From Chitinophagales bacterium (lineage in GTDB: Bacteria > Bacteroidota > Bacteroidia > Chitinophagales > Chitinophagaceae): a stretch of DNA of 64,000 bases. A model generated the notes under the pieces. That model made no database searches and was not told the DNA's origin. It saw nothing but the letters and a program-made list of their open reading frames with translations. Below are positions 1-10,500 of the stretch, piece after piece (position 1 is the stretch's first letter; every line of letters starts with the position of its first letter). Location: assembly GCA_017303335.1 (NCBI GenBank), contig JAFLBK010000001.1, positions 1,307,001-1,371,000 on the forward strand. The letters run 5' to 3'. A program made the position numbers and the translations under genes.

Positions 1-1678
1 GCTGCAACGTGCTATTCGGAACATCGGCGATCAGTTGTTCCAGGATGCCGCTGATCTTTTTCAGGGAAGCGTTCAGGCCGCTGTCGAACAGGTCGCGGGC
101 AGGTGTATTGGCTTTGTCGTACAGGAGTTTCCGCAGCGATACCGATGGGTCGTTATACCGTTTCTGGTTTGTTTCCACGGTGAGTTTGGCGATCTCGATC
201 GGCGGTATGCGGAAGAAATCGTAGTGCAGTATCTCAAAGAGTATCTCGTCGCCGCCGTAGGGAATATCGTGTTCGGCGTTGAGGTAACGCAGCAGCTGAA
301 TCAGTTTCTGCACGAAGGGTTGTTCGAGGATATTGATGCTGCGTTTGCTGTACACCGGAATGTTCTTCAGGCGCAGATACCTGCCCAGCTCTTCCCCGTA
401 CTTATTCTCTTTATACAGCACGGCAATGCGGCCGGGTTGTATGTCCTGCCGCAATAATTTTTCGATCGTTCCGGCGATACCGGCCATTTCTTCCTTAACC
501 GTATTGTATTCGTGTACCTCCGGGTGGTTGTTGAGGTGGTTGATATGGCTGTTGGAAGCCAGCAGGTCTTTGCTGAGTCCCTCGATCTTTTCCACCAGCC
601 GTTCCTTGTTGCTTCCGATCAGGGTTTTGGAAATATCGAGTATGGGTTGGGTGCTGCGGTAGTTGTTGGTGAGCACCACCGTGAGCAGGTCTTTGGTATA
701 CGCGGTGGCAAAGCCCAGCATATTCTCTACGTTGGCGCCCTGGAAACGGTAGATGCTCTGGTCATCGTCGCCCACCACAAACACGTTGGGTTTGTCCCAG
801 TAGTTGATGAGCAGGTGAACCAGCCGGTTTTGTATACCGCTGGTATCCTGGTATTCATCCACCAGCACGTACTGGAATTTTTCCTGGTAGGCCGAAAGCA
901 GGTTCCTGTTCTCTTCAAAGGCCCGGATCACCCAGTTGATCATATCGTCGAAGTCGTACCGGTTGCGCCTGCGCATGAGTTCCTGGTAGTGGTCGAACTC
1001 GTGAACCGCTGCCCGCAGTTTCTCCATCTTTTCCTTTTCCTCTTCGATCTTGTCGGTGCGTACATCACCTTTCTTGAATTCTTTCACGGCCCGCTTGGCG
1101 ATGTATTCATCGCGGTTCGGCAGGTCGGCCATGTATTCGTCGATCTTCTGGCTGATATAGTGAGGCTGCCACCCTTCTTTTTTCATGGCCGAGAAAAGAT
1201 TCCGCAGGTTGTTGATCTCGAAGTACACATCGCCGCGGTAGCGTTTCAGCGGGTGGTTCTTCGGGAATGCGTCGATCAGTGTTTTGAAAAGCTGGATGCT
1301 TTCGAGTTCCGAGATCGGGTCGAGGGATGTTTTTTCGAACAGGGGCAGGTTATCCTGGATCACATCGTTGCAGAAAGCGTGGAAGGTATAGATGTGCACC
1401 TTGTAGGCATCGGCGCCGATGAACTGCAGCAGGCGTTTGCGCATGGCGATGGTTCCGGCGTCGGTGTAGGTAAGGCAGAGGATGTTCTCGGGCAGGGCAT
1501 CGGTATCCAGCAATATCTTACCAATGCGGGCGGCCAGGATCTGTGTTTTGCCCGTACCCGGACCCGCGATCACCATCACGGGTCCGTCGATGGTGTCTAC
1601 GGCGCGGCGTTGCGCTTCGTTGAGTTTCTGGTATTCCTCTTCGAATTTTGTTTGCAGTATGTCTTTGTATGAACGCAT
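1..1678 (-). CDS. UvrD/PcrA-type superfamily 1 DNA helicase, N-terminal part (runs off left edge)
   Basis: ATP-dependent 3'-5' DNA helicase of the UvrD/Rep/PcrA family, acting in repair and replication restart. Reading leftward from the ATG at 1678, about 559 codons are in the window and the C-terminus lies beyond base 1. Visible SF1 motifs in order: Walker A AGPGTGKT (about residue 39), motif Ia with YTFHAFC, Walker B/II DEYQDT, motif III GDDDQSIYRFQGA and motif IV NNYRST. Domain 2A and motifs V-VI should follow outside the window. The start sits 11 bp after the stop of the upstream esterase-like gene, so the two may be co-transcribed. Which subfamily (PcrA, Rep, UvrD) cannot be decided without the C-terminus. 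Confidence 0.93.
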   Translation of the reverse strand, partial: MRSYKDILQTKFEEEYQKLNEAQRRAVDTIDGPVMVIAGPGTGKTQILAARIGKILLDTDALPENILCLTYTDAGTIAMRKRLLQFIGADAYKVHIYTFHAFCNDVIQDNLPLFEKTSLDPISELESIQLFKTLIDAFPKNHPLKRYRGDVYFEINNLRNLFSAMKKEGWQPHYISQKIDEYMADLPNRDEYIAKRAVKEFKKGDVRTDKIEEEKEKMEKLRAAVHEFDHYQELMRRRNRYDFDDMINWVIRAFEENRNLLSAYQEKFQYVLVDEYQDTSGIQNRLVHLLINYWDKPNVFVVGDDDQSIYRFQGANVENMLGFATAYTKDLLTVVLTNNYRSTQPILDISKTLIGSNKERLVEKIEGLSKDLLASNSHINHLNNHPEVHEYNTVKEEMAGIAGTIEKLLRQDIQPGRIAVLYKENKYGEELGRYLRLKNIPVYSKRSINILEQPFVQKLIQLLRYLNAEHDIPYGGDEILFEILHYDFFRIPPIEIAKLTVETNQKRYNDPSVSLRKLLYDKANTPARDLFDSGLNASLKKISGILEQLIADVPNSTLQ

Positions 1679-1689
1679 GTTATCGGCGG

Positions 1690-2985
1690 CTACGAATTTT
1701 TCTTAACACAGGAATACATCCTCCGGATAAAGAACAGCCCATCGAATATCTTATGCCATTCCGATCCGCGGTTCAAATAGTCATGTCCAAGCCCTTTCAA
1801 GCGGAAAGTTACGTCGGCAGAAGGATTGCTGTTCCGGAAAGGGACGAAATCGGTGAAGGCATAGTCGAACGAAGCGGGTGCCCAGCTTTCAAACGCGGCT
1901 TTTTTCGGTTTCATCACATCGAAAACCCTGGCCCCGATGCGTCCGGCTTCTCCCTCATAGGAAGCAAAACCAAGTGAATAGGTTTTGAGGGAAACGGGTT
2001 TGATCTCATCGAAGACCCTTCCCATATAACGTACTTCGTTCTGCCAGCTATCGTTGAACTGGCCATATTTGGAGATATGCCCGTTCTGCGCCCAAACGAT
2101 GATCTTCTCCTTGCTGTATTTCACCGTGGCCAGCCAGAGCAGGTTTTTGGCCATCTGCGCATCCCTGACATTCATTTTGGTACGGATGTCTTTAGACGGA
2201 CGGTTCATGTTGTTTTCCGCAAGGAGATTGTCCACCACCATCATCCAGAAATCGGTGGGGGATAAAATCTTTCCCAGCTCTTCCTTGATGCGCAGCAGGC
2301 AGTTGCGCTGCGCATCGAACAACGACTCCTGGCTTAAGGTTGCTTTTTTACAGGAATCAACCAGCGGAAGGAACTTCGATGTGTATTCCGGATCGCGGGT
2401 GATAGGAAGGTTGTACGAACGCAGTATACTGTCGAGCTTTTTGGTGAGAAATGAATTTGCAAATTGTAATACCATCTGGTTATCAAAGCCGGATACCTGG
2501 ATCGGAGAACCGGTTGTTTGGGTTTGCGGAATGTATTGTTTAAACAAAAAGCGACAGGCATCACAAAGGGTCCAGAGTGGAAAGATGTTGCCCTGTAAAA
2601 AAAATTGCAGCCTGTCTTTATTGGCCTCATCCCATCCCTGGTTGAGCCCGAAGAAATCGGCCTCAAAGGCAAGTACGTTGAACCCTTTTTTTTCGTGCAG
2701 GTACCGGATCAGTCTTGTTTTGGCCAGGAAGGCGGGTGCATCGCCATGATCCTGCTCACCGAGCATCACGATGCGGGCATCGCCGATGGCATTGCCGAAG
2801 GTTTCCAGGTCTGCGTAGTCGGATGAATCCGGAGAGATGGATTTGATGGATACCGTGTTTTGTTTTACATAGGCTTCTATATCCTGGGCTCTTGCTGCCC
2901 GGCCTGGAAGTACTACTGCTAAAAAGAGGGTAGGCAGGTACCGGGCGATAACCCTTGTGATGGTCGACGGATAAAAAAAATGCAT
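1690..2985 (-). CDS. erythromycin esterase-family protein, probably exported
   Basis: 431 residues. The region around residues 70-110 (ARIVMLGEQDHGDAP, then FNVLAFEADFFGLN) matches the conserved GE-x-x-HG core of the erythromycin esterase/succinoglycan-biosynthesis-like superfamily, where the Glu and His are catalytic. The N-terminus has a hydrophobic stretch ending near an Ala-rich ARAQ site, suggesting a signal peptide and a periplasmic location. Family members hydrolyse ester or lactone bonds, but most Bacteroidota members have unknown substrates, so antibiotic resistance should not be assumed. It lies just upstream of the helicase gene on the same strand. Confidence 0.82.
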   Translation of the reverse strand: MHFFYPSTITRVIARYLPTLFLAVVLPGRAARAQDIEAYVKQNTVSIKSISPDSSDYADLETFGNAIGDARIVMLGEQDHGDAPAFLAKTRLIRYLHEKKGFNVLAFEADFFGLNQGWDEANKDRLQFFLQGNIFPLWTLCDACRFLFKQYIPQTQTTGSPIQVSGFDNQMVLQFANSFLTKKLDSILRSYNLPITRDPEYTSKFLPLVDSCKKATLSQESLFDAQRNCLLRIKEELGKILSPTDFWMMVVDNLLAENNMNRPSKDIRTKMNVRDAQMAKNLLWLATVKYSKEKIIVWAQNGHISKYGQFNDSWQNEVRYMGRVFDEIKPVSLKTYSLGFASYEGEAGRIGARVFDVMKPKKAAFESWAPASFDYAFTDFVPFRNSNPSADVTFRLKGLGHDYLNRGSEWHKIFDGLFFIRRMYSCVKKNS

Positions 2986-3074
2986 GTAAGCCGGTTTTAC
3001 AGTTATAACCGTATAAAAGTAATTAAATCATCGCGGCGAAAACAAAATAACTCTCCTGTTGTTAAGTAGCTGCC

Positions 3075-3542
3075 ATGAGCAAGGTATATTCATTCAAAAC
3101 GGTTCAGCGTATTCCCATCAGCATGGAGGCTGCCTGGGATTTTTTCAGCGACCCGGCCAACCTGCAAAAGATCACCCCGGATACGATGGGGTTCAGGATC
3201 ATATCCCAACACCATGGCGAACGCATGTATGCCGGGCAGCTCATCGAGTACCGGGTAAGTCCTGTTCTGGGTATACCCGTATACTGGATGACAGAGATCA
3301 CGCATGTGGAGGCGGGCAGGTATTTCGTGGATGAGCAGCGCTATGGTCCGTACGGCCTCTGGCACCACCAGCACCACTTTAAACCGGTCGAGGGCGGTGT
3401 GGAGATGACCGATATTGTTCATTACAAGATACCATTCTGGTTCCTGGGCGATATTGCGAACAGCCTGTTCGTTGGGAAACGCCTGGCGCAGATATTTGAA
3501 TACCGCAAGCGGAAGGTGGAGGAGATGTTTGGAAACGTTTAA
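3075..3542 (+). CDS. SRPBCC (START-like) ligand-binding family protein
   Basis: 155 residues resembling the SRPBCC/polyketide-cyclase fold: an N-terminal strand (VYSFKTVQRIPIS), a helix-grip start MEAAWDFFSDPANLQKITP typical of this superfamily, and a C-terminal amphipathic helix (LAQIFEYRKRKVEEMF). Such proteins bind hydrophobic ligands or act as cyclases/dehydratases. No catalytic residues can be assigned. The gene stands alone, diverging from the esterase-like gene. An inverted-repeat element follows its stop codon directly. Confidence 0.8.
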   Translation: MSKVYSFKTVQRIPISMEAAWDFFSDPANLQKITPDTMGFRIISQHHGERMYAGQLIEYRVSPVLGIPVYWMTEITHVEAGRYFVDEQRYGPYGLWHHQHHFKPVEGGVEMTDIVHYKIPFWFLGDIANSLFVGKRLAQIFEYRKRKVEEMFGNV

Positions 3543-3610
3543 TTCGTTGCAAGTCGTTTAATACGTGTAAGCCGTATTAAAGCATCACAAGCTAACGAAT
3601 GAAACGACTT
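3542..3610. repeat. nested/interleaved inverted repeats between convergent genes
   Basis: TTTAATACG (3557-3565) and CGTATTAAA (3573-3581) form a perfect 9-bp stem with a 7-nt loop. Two further pairs interleave around it: ATTCGTT (3542-3548) with AACGAAT (3594-3600), and AAGTCGTTT (3551-3559) with AAACGACTT (3602-3610). It sits between two converging genes, so it may serve as a bidirectional terminator. The crossing pairs could alternatively form a pseudoknot or mark a small dispersed repeat. Confidence 0.5.
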
Positions 3611-3636
3611 AAACCCTGCAACCTTGTTAATAATTG

Positions 3637-4293
3637 TTACCCCGGCATCCGGGTGATGTACTTTTCGATCTGCTTGATCTGGTCAACGATCTGCGGCGTG
3701 GTGGGTTTAAAACTTTTTGCTTTCCGGAAATAATCCTTCGCCGCCCGGAATTCGCGTTTGTTCATCATGATGGAGCAAAGTTGCAGGTAGGCGGCGGCGT
3801 TGTTTTCGTTGTCGGGCAGGCCGGCACGGATGGCCTGGCGGATATAGCTTTCAGCCTGTTTCAGGTCTCCCTTCTGCATGCTCAGCATACCCAGTTGCAG
3901 TTTATTGGGTCCCTCGGCCTGTTTGGTGAGCGAGCCGCCACCGAGCGACAAGCTTTTTTTCATCATGGCTTCCGCACGGTCAAAATCCTGGTCAACCATG
4001 GCCAGGTTTCCCTTGAGGGTATAATACACCGAACGTACGGGCTTGATCAGCAGTCCCGGGAACCAGATCGAATCCACCACTTTCTTGGCGCCTTCCATAT
4101 CTCCCTCTTCCATGTACGACTGTATCAAACGCATGGGTCCGAAAAGGAAATGACCCACGATCAGCACCACCCCGATAAAATAGAGTATGAACGAAGGCCA
4201 GAAACTGGTCTGCCAATGGGTAAAAATTGCGATGCCGAGGAAACCAATCCCCAGCCATAAGCGATATTTAATAAGAAGATTCAACCACTTCAT
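3637..4293 (-). CDS. TPR-containing inner-membrane protein
   Basis: 218 residues from the ATG at 4293 (MKWLNLLIKY). A longer reading from 4410 exists, but its first 39 residues look non-coding. Two hydrophobic segments (about residues 8-25 and 32-53) precede a helical domain with tetratricopeptide-like repeats (for example QLGMLSMQKGDLKQAESYIRQA and the repeat ending REFRAAKDYFRKAKS). TPR domains mediate protein contacts; here they would face one side of the inner membrane. No specific partner is suggested by the neighbours. It converges on the SRPBCC gene. Confidence 0.75.
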   Translation of the reverse strand: MKWLNLLIKYRLWLGIGFLGIAIFTHWQTSFWPSFILYFIGVVLIVGHFLFGPMRLIQSYMEEGDMEGAKKVVDSIWFPGLLIKPVRSVYYTLKGNLAMVDQDFDRAEAMMKKSLSLGGGSLTKQAEGPNKLQLGMLSMQKGDLKQAESYIRQAIRAGLPDNENNAAAYLQLCSIMMNKREFRAAKDYFRKAKSFKPTTPQIVDQIKQIEKYITRMPG

Positions 4294-4544
4294 ACACGTA
4301 AAAGATTTAGCCAGTCCCGCCGGGTTAATCGAAAACTGTTTCAGACCTGTTCCGGCCGGGGGACGGCAAAGATAAGGCTTGCGCATAAAACCGGGAGAAG
4401 GAAGTATCAAACAGAAATTACCTTAAACAATCGTTGGTTCACCCTGCGCTTATACCCGTTCAAGGGCCGTATCTACCGGTTCGGCTGCTATCAATTGGTG
4501 TTCTAACATTGTTTTATAAGCTTTAATATACAGATCCACGCTTG

Positions 4545-7500
4545 ATGAGAAAGACACACTTTGCGAATCGCTGCCTGTATGGCATACTATGCCTATGCCT
4601 GCTTTCGGGCTTTGGCCAAACCACGCATGCCCAGTTACCGAAAGCCGTAAAGCCGGCTGCCCTGGGCAATTTCCGGAACGAGGTTGCCAATTCGGCCTCC
4701 TTTATACAGAACGTAGGTCAGTATGGGCAGGTTATGAAGGGGTATGAATACATGGGCAGGATCGAGTATGGATACGAGGGCCCCGACCTGCTGGCTTTGT
4801 TTACCACCCGGGGGGTGATCTTTTTCCAGCGTAAGATCGAAAAACTGCCTCACCGCGAAGAGCGTAAACTCGAGCGCCAGGGATTGCCGGAAGCGGAGAT
4901 CGAAAAAAGAAGAAAGGTAACCGACCGGGTTATAACGATGGAATGGGCCGGAGCCCGGGGAGAAGCCCAGGTGCTGGCGGAGGATCAAACAACGGCATAC
5001 CACACCTACGGATTGATAAGCGGAAAAGCATTCGGTTACCGGAAGATCACCTACTGGAATATGTACCCGGGAATCGATATCGTATACAATTTCGGTACGG
5101 ATGAAAAACCCGGCTTCGAATACAGCCTGTTGGTAAAACGAGGGGCCAGCCTGGAGGCTGTGCGTTTGCAATACGCCGGCGACATCAAAAAAATCAAGGC
5201 CGATGCGCAGGGAAACCTCGTGGTCCGTTCAGATATCGACGGTATCCGCACTTCGGTTCCGGTCAGTTATTATGGCAATCAACTGCTGAGTAAACCCTTA
5301 CCCACCGTACGGTCCGGTTATACCCTTCACGGTAACGAGGTGCGTTTTTCCTTCCCCGATAAATATGATACTGATAAAGACCTGATCATCGATCCCTTTG
5401 TGTCTGCCACCGGTAGCCTGGCCGGACTCAATGCAGGCAAAGCAAAAGACGTTGACTTTGACTATGCCGGTAATATTTATGTAACCGGCGGCGGTTCGAT
5501 GACCACCACGCACAGCCTGGCCAAATACAATGCGGCCGGCGTGTTGCAGTGGACATTCAACGGAACGCTCAGCAACCCGGTATGGACGTTTGGCACGTAT
5601 TACGGCGGCTGGATGGTGGAGAAACCCACAGGAAATATCTATCTCGGGCAAGGATTCAACCCGGCGACCGGTTTCCGGGTGATACGCGTGAACACGAACG
5701 GTCTGTACGACAATTACATCACTACGGCGAATCCCAGCTTTATGGAAGCCTGGAAGATGTTCTGGAGCTGTAACAACGGTTCGCCCCAGATACTGATCGC
5801 CGGCGGAGGCACCAACTCCAATATCAATTTCGGTTTGTTTACACCACCATCCACCACGGTGAGTTCACTGAATATTACCGGTGTGGCGTATACCGGCGCG
5901 AACGGCTGGGCCCAGGATATCGCTGATTTTGTTTTCGACCCGGCCACCAACGATATGTATTCCATCTTCGGCTCCCTGTTCGGAACGCCATCGATCGGAA
6001 ACCGGATCTATAAGAACACGGCGCCTTACAGTTCGGCATCCATTGCCTGGAACGTGGCTTCGGGATACAATACGGTGAACGAAGCGGCGAACAGACCTTA
6101 CCTCGTTGCATCGGGATTGGTCGACAATTCCGCCAACATGCTTTGGGTCAATGCGTCGTATCTCTATTACTGGGATGGAAAGAACCTGAAAGCCTTCAAT
6201 AAAGCCACCGGTGCAGGAGTGGGAACGCCGCTGACCACAGCGAACACGGCTTTTATGCAGGGCGGAATCATCGCCGATGCCTGCGATAATATTTTTGTGG
6301 GTGAAGGAAATGGGTTGATCAAGGTATATCATTTCGATGGCAGCGCATTCAGCGATTCGCCCGCGGATATCAGCATCCCGGGATTCGCCGGGAAGCCGGT
6401 ATACGATCTTGCGTATGATGAATCAAGAAAACTCCTGTATGCCAGCGGCGATGGGTTTGTCGGGGCTTTTGATGTATCCGCTTATTGTCCGGCCACGCTC
6501 TATACCGTTAACGTTACAACGAATTGCATCGCCAAAACAGCCAATGCGTCCGTAACACCCGCGCCGCCTGCCGGCTCGGTGGTAACGTATACATTGTTCA
6601 ATGGAAGCACACAGATCGCCAGCAACACCACGGGTGCATTCACCGGGCTTACGCTGAATGTAAACTACACTGTTGTTGCCACCGTGAACCTGTTGTGCAG
6701 TGGTGCCCAGGCATCCGCTGCTTTTAGCATCAGCGGACCCAACGTAGCCACTTCGCAAACCAATGCCACTTGTGGGAATAATACCGGAACGATCACGATC
6801 ACCGGTTCAGCAGGTGCGTCGCCCTATACATACAGCATCGATGGAACCAACTTCCAGGTATCCGGAAATTTTACCGGACTGAATGCCGGCGTTTATATCG
6901 CCTATGTGAAAGACCTGAACGGTTGCCAGAATATGGATACCGTGATCATCACCAATATCGACGGCCCGCAACTCAGCTTCGCACAAACCAATGCCATCTG
7001 CGGAAGCAATGCAGGCACCGTTACAGCGAACGCAACGGGCGGAACCGCTCCGTACCAGTACAGCATCAATGGCGGAACAACCTACCAGTCGAATAATTTC
7101 TTCACCGCCTTAGCGCCGGGTTTGTATACGCTTGTGGTGAAAGACGCAAACAACTGCACCAACAGCGATGTGGTGACGATCATCGCGGGCACTGCGCCTT
7201 CCTTGTCCGCCACCGCTTCCACAGCCAGTTGCGGACAAAGCAACGGCGGCATTACTGCCTTTGCCAGCAGCGGAACAGCGCCTTATACCTACAGCATCAA
7301 TGGAAATACATTCCAGGCAAGCAATGTTTTCAGCGGACTGTCCTCCGGCGCCTACACCGTTATCGTAAAGGACGCGAACGGGTGTACAAAAACAGCCGCG
7401 GTTACGGTTCCCAATTCACCGGCGCCCACCGTTACAGCGACAACAACACTGGCAGCCTGCGGCAATATCAATGGCACGATCACCGCTACCGGCAGTGGAG

Positions 7501-10500
7501 GAATTCCTCCTTATCAATACAGTATTGATGCCGGCACAACCTACCAGTTCAGCAATGTGTTCTTCGGACTGGCCCCGGGTGTTTATACGATCACCATCAA
7601 GGACAACACCGGTTGTACCAATACCGTATCGGCCACGGTAACAAGCAGTAATGCGCCCACGGTAACAGCTGTTACCACCGCGTCATCCTGCTCGGCAAAT
7701 ACCGGCACCATCACCGCTGCGGGCAGCGGTGGTATTACGCCGTATACGTACAGCATCAACGGAACAACGTTCCAGGTCAGCAATGTATTCAACGCGGTAG
7801 GAGGCGGAACCTATATTGTATATATAAGAGACAATGCGGGATGCATCGGTACCAGCACCGTAGTGGTTGCCGCCGCAGCGGGTCCGTTGATCACCGCAAC
7901 GGTTACACCCTCGTCGTGCAACATAAACGACGGAACCATCACCGCCACCGGAACAGGCGGTACACCGCCTTTGCAATACAGCATCGATGGCAGTACATAC
8001 CAGGCAAGCAATCTCTTTACGGGCCTTGCCCCCGGAAATTATACGGTGTATGTGAAAGATGCCAATAACTGTATCAAGACGACCAATGTAACGATCGCCA
8101 ATGCATCCGGACTTTCCTTAACCGTAAGCGCTGCCTGGTCGTCCTGCAGCGGCAATGCCGGAACGATCACGGCAACGGCTACGGGTGGAGCGGCGCCCCT
8201 TCAATACAGCCTGGATGGAACGACCTACCAGGTGAGTAATGTATTCACCGGTCTGGCCGCGGGCAATTATACGGTGTATGTAAAAGACGCCAATGGCTGT
8301 ATCGTCACCAAACCTGCAACGCTCACCTATGTATCGGCGGTAACCGTTACCGCAACGGTGATTCACCAGGCTACCTGCGGGGGATCCAATGCCGTGGTTC
8401 GTGCCAGCAGCAGCGGTGGTGTGGCGCCCGTTACCTACAACATCGATGGCGGCGCCTACCAGGCTTCCAACTTCTTTATCAATGTGGCGGTGGGTACACA
8501 TAATATTACGGCAAAAGACGCCAATGGTTGTACCTCACCGGTACAATCGGTAACAGTCACCAATTCGGGTACCGGTACCATACCAACCGATGTTACATTC
8601 ACCATCAAAGACGCTTTCGCCTGTACCGGGCAAACCGGCAGGATCAAAAACCTGAAAGGCGTACCAAGTGGTGGTGGTAATACCTACGAATTCAGCCTGG
8701 ACGGCGGAGCCTTTACCACAGCCAACCAGTTTACGAATGTAGCACCGGGTACGCATACGATCACCGCACGGAATGATGATGGATGTACCGTTACGAAGAT
8801 TGCTGTTGTAGGAAGCGGAACACCGGCTTCGGCAACGGCCACGGCTACCGCCGCGGCCTGTAATACAACAACAGGAACCATTACCATCAACGGAGTAGGT
8901 GGATCAACACCCTATCATGCCAGCATCGATAACGGAACTACCTGGGTAACTTTCTTTCCACCGGGCGCTAATACCTATACATTTACCGGCCTTGCTCCCG
9001 GATCATACACGGTGATCATGGCCGATGATGCCGATTTCACGGCGGGGCCACCGGATATTCCGGGTGCCTGCCTTACCAATGTAAACGTGGTGGTGCCCGC
9101 TTCGGGCGGACCGGGTGTGAGCACCAGCCAGGTGAACGCCACCTGCAATGCCAGCAACGGAAGCATTACGGCTGTGGGTACCGGAGGCGTACCTCCTTAC
9201 TCCTATAATATCAACGGCGGCGCCTATTTCCCCAGCGGAACATTCAACAACCTGGCGCCGGGTATTTACGCGGTAGGAGTATTGGATGGTTCGGGTTGTT
9301 CGGGTGGCGCCTCGGTAACCGTACTTGGCACGCCTGTTCCAACTGTAAGTACCGTACTTACGGCCGCATCCTGCAATACCAATAACGGAGCCATCACCGT
9401 CAATGCAAGCGGTGGTACTGCACCCTTTGAATACAGTTTGAACGGAACCGTGTTCCAGGCAAGCAATGTATTTACCGGGCTTGCACCGGGGACCTATACC
9501 GTGTATGTCAAGGATCTCAATAATTGTTACAATACGGCCAGCGCCGTGATCAGCAATATCACCAGGGTTCGTGTTACGGCTTTTGCCGTAGCGCCCACCT
9601 GCGGCAATAACGACGGCATGATCGTGGCAACCGGAACCCTCGGCTCTCCGCCTTACCTGTATAGCCTCGACGGCATCGCATTCCAGAGCAGCAATACCTT
9701 TTCCGGACTGGCAGCGGGTTTCTATACCGTTACCATTAAGGATGCCAGGGATTGTATCAATACCACCGGTATAACAGTCAATAACAGCGCTGCACCCACA
9801 GTAGCGGCGGCTATCTCTTCCGCTACCTGCGGTAATGCGAACGGAACGATTACGGTTACGGCTACCGGCGGCGCCGCACCCTTGCAGTACAGTATTGATG
9901 GAATCAATTTCCAGGCATCCAATATTTTTACCGGGCTGCTCACCGGAAATTATACCATTACGGTGCTGGATGCGAATGGCTGCATAGGTACCCGCCAGGT
10001 ATTTGTAAGCAACGTGAATGGTCCGCAAACCCTGGCCGCCGCGATTGTGCATGCTGCCTGCGGACAAAACAACGGCAGCATCACCGCCAGCGCCACAGGC
10101 GGTACTGGTGGATTGCAATACTCCATCAACGGAACCACCTACCAGGTAAGTACGGTCTTCACCGGGGTAGGCGCCGGAACCTATATCCTCTATGTGAAAG
10201 ACGCCAATAATTGTGTACGTACGATTCCGGTTACCGTAGATAACCTGGCCGGGCCAACAGCAACGGCAAACGCATCGCCGGCAACCTGCGGGTTGAGTGA
10301 TGGAACGATCACCGTGACCCCAGCCGGCGGAACGCTTCCCCTGTCGTACAGTAATAATGGCGGCATCAGTTACCAGGCGGGAAATATTTTCACCGGTCTC
10401 GCTGCAGGCACGTATAATATGGTGGTGAAAGATGCACGCAATTGCGTGTACAATACAACGGCTGATGTAACCGCGTTCAATTTCACGGGTAATCTGGCCG

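Noticed and set aside
512..1672. 386-codon open reading on the plus strand
   Set aside because: Opposite the helicase, whose frame carries all SF1 motifs seen.
1690..2985. Macrolide resistance gene
   Set aside because: The protein belongs to the broad erythromycin-esterase superfamily, most members of which are not resistance enzymes. Nothing in the sequence shows macrolide specificity.
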